Positions 4,393-5,449 of a stretch of DNA of 5,449 nt are shown here, one piece after another. Location: positions 2,526 to 7,974 of the forward strand of contig WFLY01000309.1 in NCBI GenBank assembly GCA_009177215.1, in the 5' to 3' direction. Source of the DNA: Bacillota bacterium. Its GTDB lineage: Bacteria; Bacillota; Clostridia; Lachnospirales; Lachnospiraceae. The notes beneath the pieces were generated by a model that was not told where the DNA came from, did not search any database, and worked only from the letters and a program-made list of their open reading frames with translations. The first letter of the stretch is position 1. Each line of letters starts with the position of its first letter. A program made the translations under genes and the position numbers.

Positions 4393-5449
4393 AATCCCCC
4401 GTAGCCGGATTGTCAATCACGCCGCCGCTTTCGTCAAACCGGGAGCCGTGGCAGGGGCAATCCCACGAATGCTCGACGCCGTTCCACTTCAAGGCGCAGC
4501 CGAGATGAGGGCAACGCTTTTTTGAGGGGGTAAGAAGATTCAGAGTTGCTTCTCCCGCATTGCAAAAAAGCTGGGGCTTTATCATATTTCTGGAGGGGTT
4601 AAATACCGGCTCATAGGGATTTTCCTTTCCCTCAAGCATATCAGCAAGAAGCATTGCCGCCGCCATGGAGGAGGTCATACCCCACTTGTTAAAGCCCGTT
4701 GCCACATAACAATTAGGCAGGCCCTTGGAATACTGTCCGATATAGGGAACACTGTCCAATGTCATGCAGTCCTGTGTTGCCCAGTAATATTTTTCCATCG
4801 AGGAAGGATAATATCTCCTTGCAAACCCTCTAAGCTCCTGCCAGCCACCCCCTTTTTTACCCGTCCTGTGGGAACCACCGCCTATCAGAAGAAGCTCTCC
4901 ATAGTTGCGAAAAGACATCCCCTTCTTTGCCTCATCCACATACATGCCGTTTATCTGCTGTGCGTTTTCCGCCGCCAGCACATAGGAGCGGTGCTGATAC
5001 ATTTTTAAGAAATACATTCCATGCTTATTGTCAATGGGGAAATGGGTTGCAAACACCGCTCTTTTATAGGTAATTCGCGCTTTTTGGGTAACAGCCGTAT
5101 TTTCGGCAAGCTCCTTTACAAAGGAGTGCTCAAAAATATTTAGTTCCGGAATAAGCTGTGAGATAAATTTAAGAGGATTAAACTGCGCCTGATGTGCAAA
5201 GCCCACTGCTCCGGCTGTAGAAAAGGGAAGCTCCTCCGTCTCCGAAAGCTTGGCGTCAAAGCCAATTTTGCGAAGAGCTTCCGCCTCATCTTCCAATTTT
5301 TTTCTATTGTCAAGGGAATAGACATAATTTGTCTTTTCTTCAAAATCACAGTCTATTCCTCTGCAAAGCTCAAAGTACTTGTTGACAGCGTTCTGATTTG
5401 CCTCCAAATACATTTTTGCCTTCTCAGCCCCTGCATTTTTTAAAAGCTT
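4382..5449 (-). CDS. FAD-dependent oxidoreductase (DAO fold) with C-terminal Rieske [2Fe-2S] domain (partial, N-terminus missing)
   Basis: The frame is open from the right edge to the stop at 4382, giving 355 visible residues; relatives such as Bacillus YhfW are about 500, so roughly the first 150, including the N-terminal dinucleotide-binding GxGxxG, lie outside. The ATG at 5411-5413 is internal (Met13 of the visible part): coding sequence of family type (KLLKNAGAEKAK) continues before it. The DAO domain shows ATHFPI (134-139), LLIGGGSHRTGKKG (187-200), and the FAD-contacting ATGFNKWGMT (250-259). The C-terminal Rieske site has Cys313-Pro-His315 and Cys331-x-x-His334 as cluster ligands, plus Cys318 and Cys333, which in bc1-type Rieske proteins form a disulfide. 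The cluster would pass electrons to or from the flavin; the substrate, possibly an amine or amino acid, is unknown. No membrane segment is visible. It ends 291 bases before the GH95 start and probably forms a separate unit. Confidence 0.92.
   Translation of the reverse strand, partial: KLLKNAGAEKAKMYLEANQNAVNKYFELCRGIDCDFEEKTNYVYSLDNRKKLEDEAEALRKIGFDAKLSETEELPFSTAGAVGFAHQAQFNPLKFISQLIPELNIFEHSFVKELAENTAVTQKARITYKRAVFATHFPIDNKHGMYFLKMYQHRSYVLAAENAQQINGMYVDEAKKGMSFRNYGELLLIGGGSHRTGKKGGGWQELRGFARRYYPSSMEKYYWATQDCMTLDSVPYIGQYSKGLPNCYVATGFNKWGMTSSMAAAMLLADMLEGKENPYEPVFNPSRNMIKPQLFCNAGEATLNLLTPSKKRCPHLGCALKWNGVEHSWDCPCHGSRFDESGGVIDNPATGDLKK

Noticed and set aside
5411..5413. ATG taken as the start of the oxidoreductase
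   Set aside because: The reading frame continues open to the window edge with family-like residues, and the FAD-binding N-terminus is absent, so the gene begins outside the window.
1..5449. CRISPR array, tRNA, rRNA, insertion sequence or prophage signs
   Set aside because: No spaced direct repeats, cloverleaf, transposase or integrase-like sequence was found on either strand.

Overview
The window carries three protein genes, all on the minus strand. In transcription order (right to left) they are: the 3' part of an FAD-dependent oxidoreductase with a C-terminal Rieske [2Fe-2S] domain (4382 to the right edge, N-terminus missing); a complete, apparently cytoplasmic GH95 family alpha-L-fucosidase-type glycoside hydrolase (1700-4090, 796 residues); and most of an ABC exporter half-transporter (1-1626, C-terminus cut by the left edge). 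The plus strand shows no convincing gene. The gene families, the strong GGAGG-type ribosome binding sites, the moderate GC content and the closeness of the proteins to clostridial versions suggest a gut Firmicute, probably of the Lachnospiraceae/Clostridia. This is inferred from protein style, not from a marker gene.

Layout: the oxidoreductase ends at 4382. The 291 bases from 4091 to 4381 hold no gene but are rich in symmetry: a weak AT-rich inverted repeat over the oxidoreductase stop, a cre-like direct-repeat site (4277-4297), a perfect 12-bp inverted repeat (4193-4204/4228-4239) that brackets a 14-bp palindrome and coincides with a candidate promoter, and then a leader of about 100 nt before the fucosidase gene. 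The leader contains a perfect 9-bp hairpin whose whole 9-nt loop is exactly complementary to the sequence ending three bases before the Shine-Dalgarno. The same downstream sequence contains a CUCC that could instead pair with the Shine-Dalgarno. This possible translational switch is the most unusual thing in the window. The fucosidase and ABC genes are separated by only 73 bases, which hold two small inverted repeats and a strong ribosome binding site, so read-through between them is plausible.

Working together: the GH95 enzyme has no signal peptide and should remove fucose (or L-galactose) from oligosaccharides already taken into the cell. The ABC protein is an exporter with a degenerate ATP site (Glu to Asp, switch His to Gln), as in the TM287 or BmrC type subunit of heterodimeric exporters, so a partner gene is expected just beyond the left edge. 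It is not a sugar importer, and no functional link with the fucosidase is shown beyond neighbourhood. The oxidoreductase seems to belong to a separate transcription unit.
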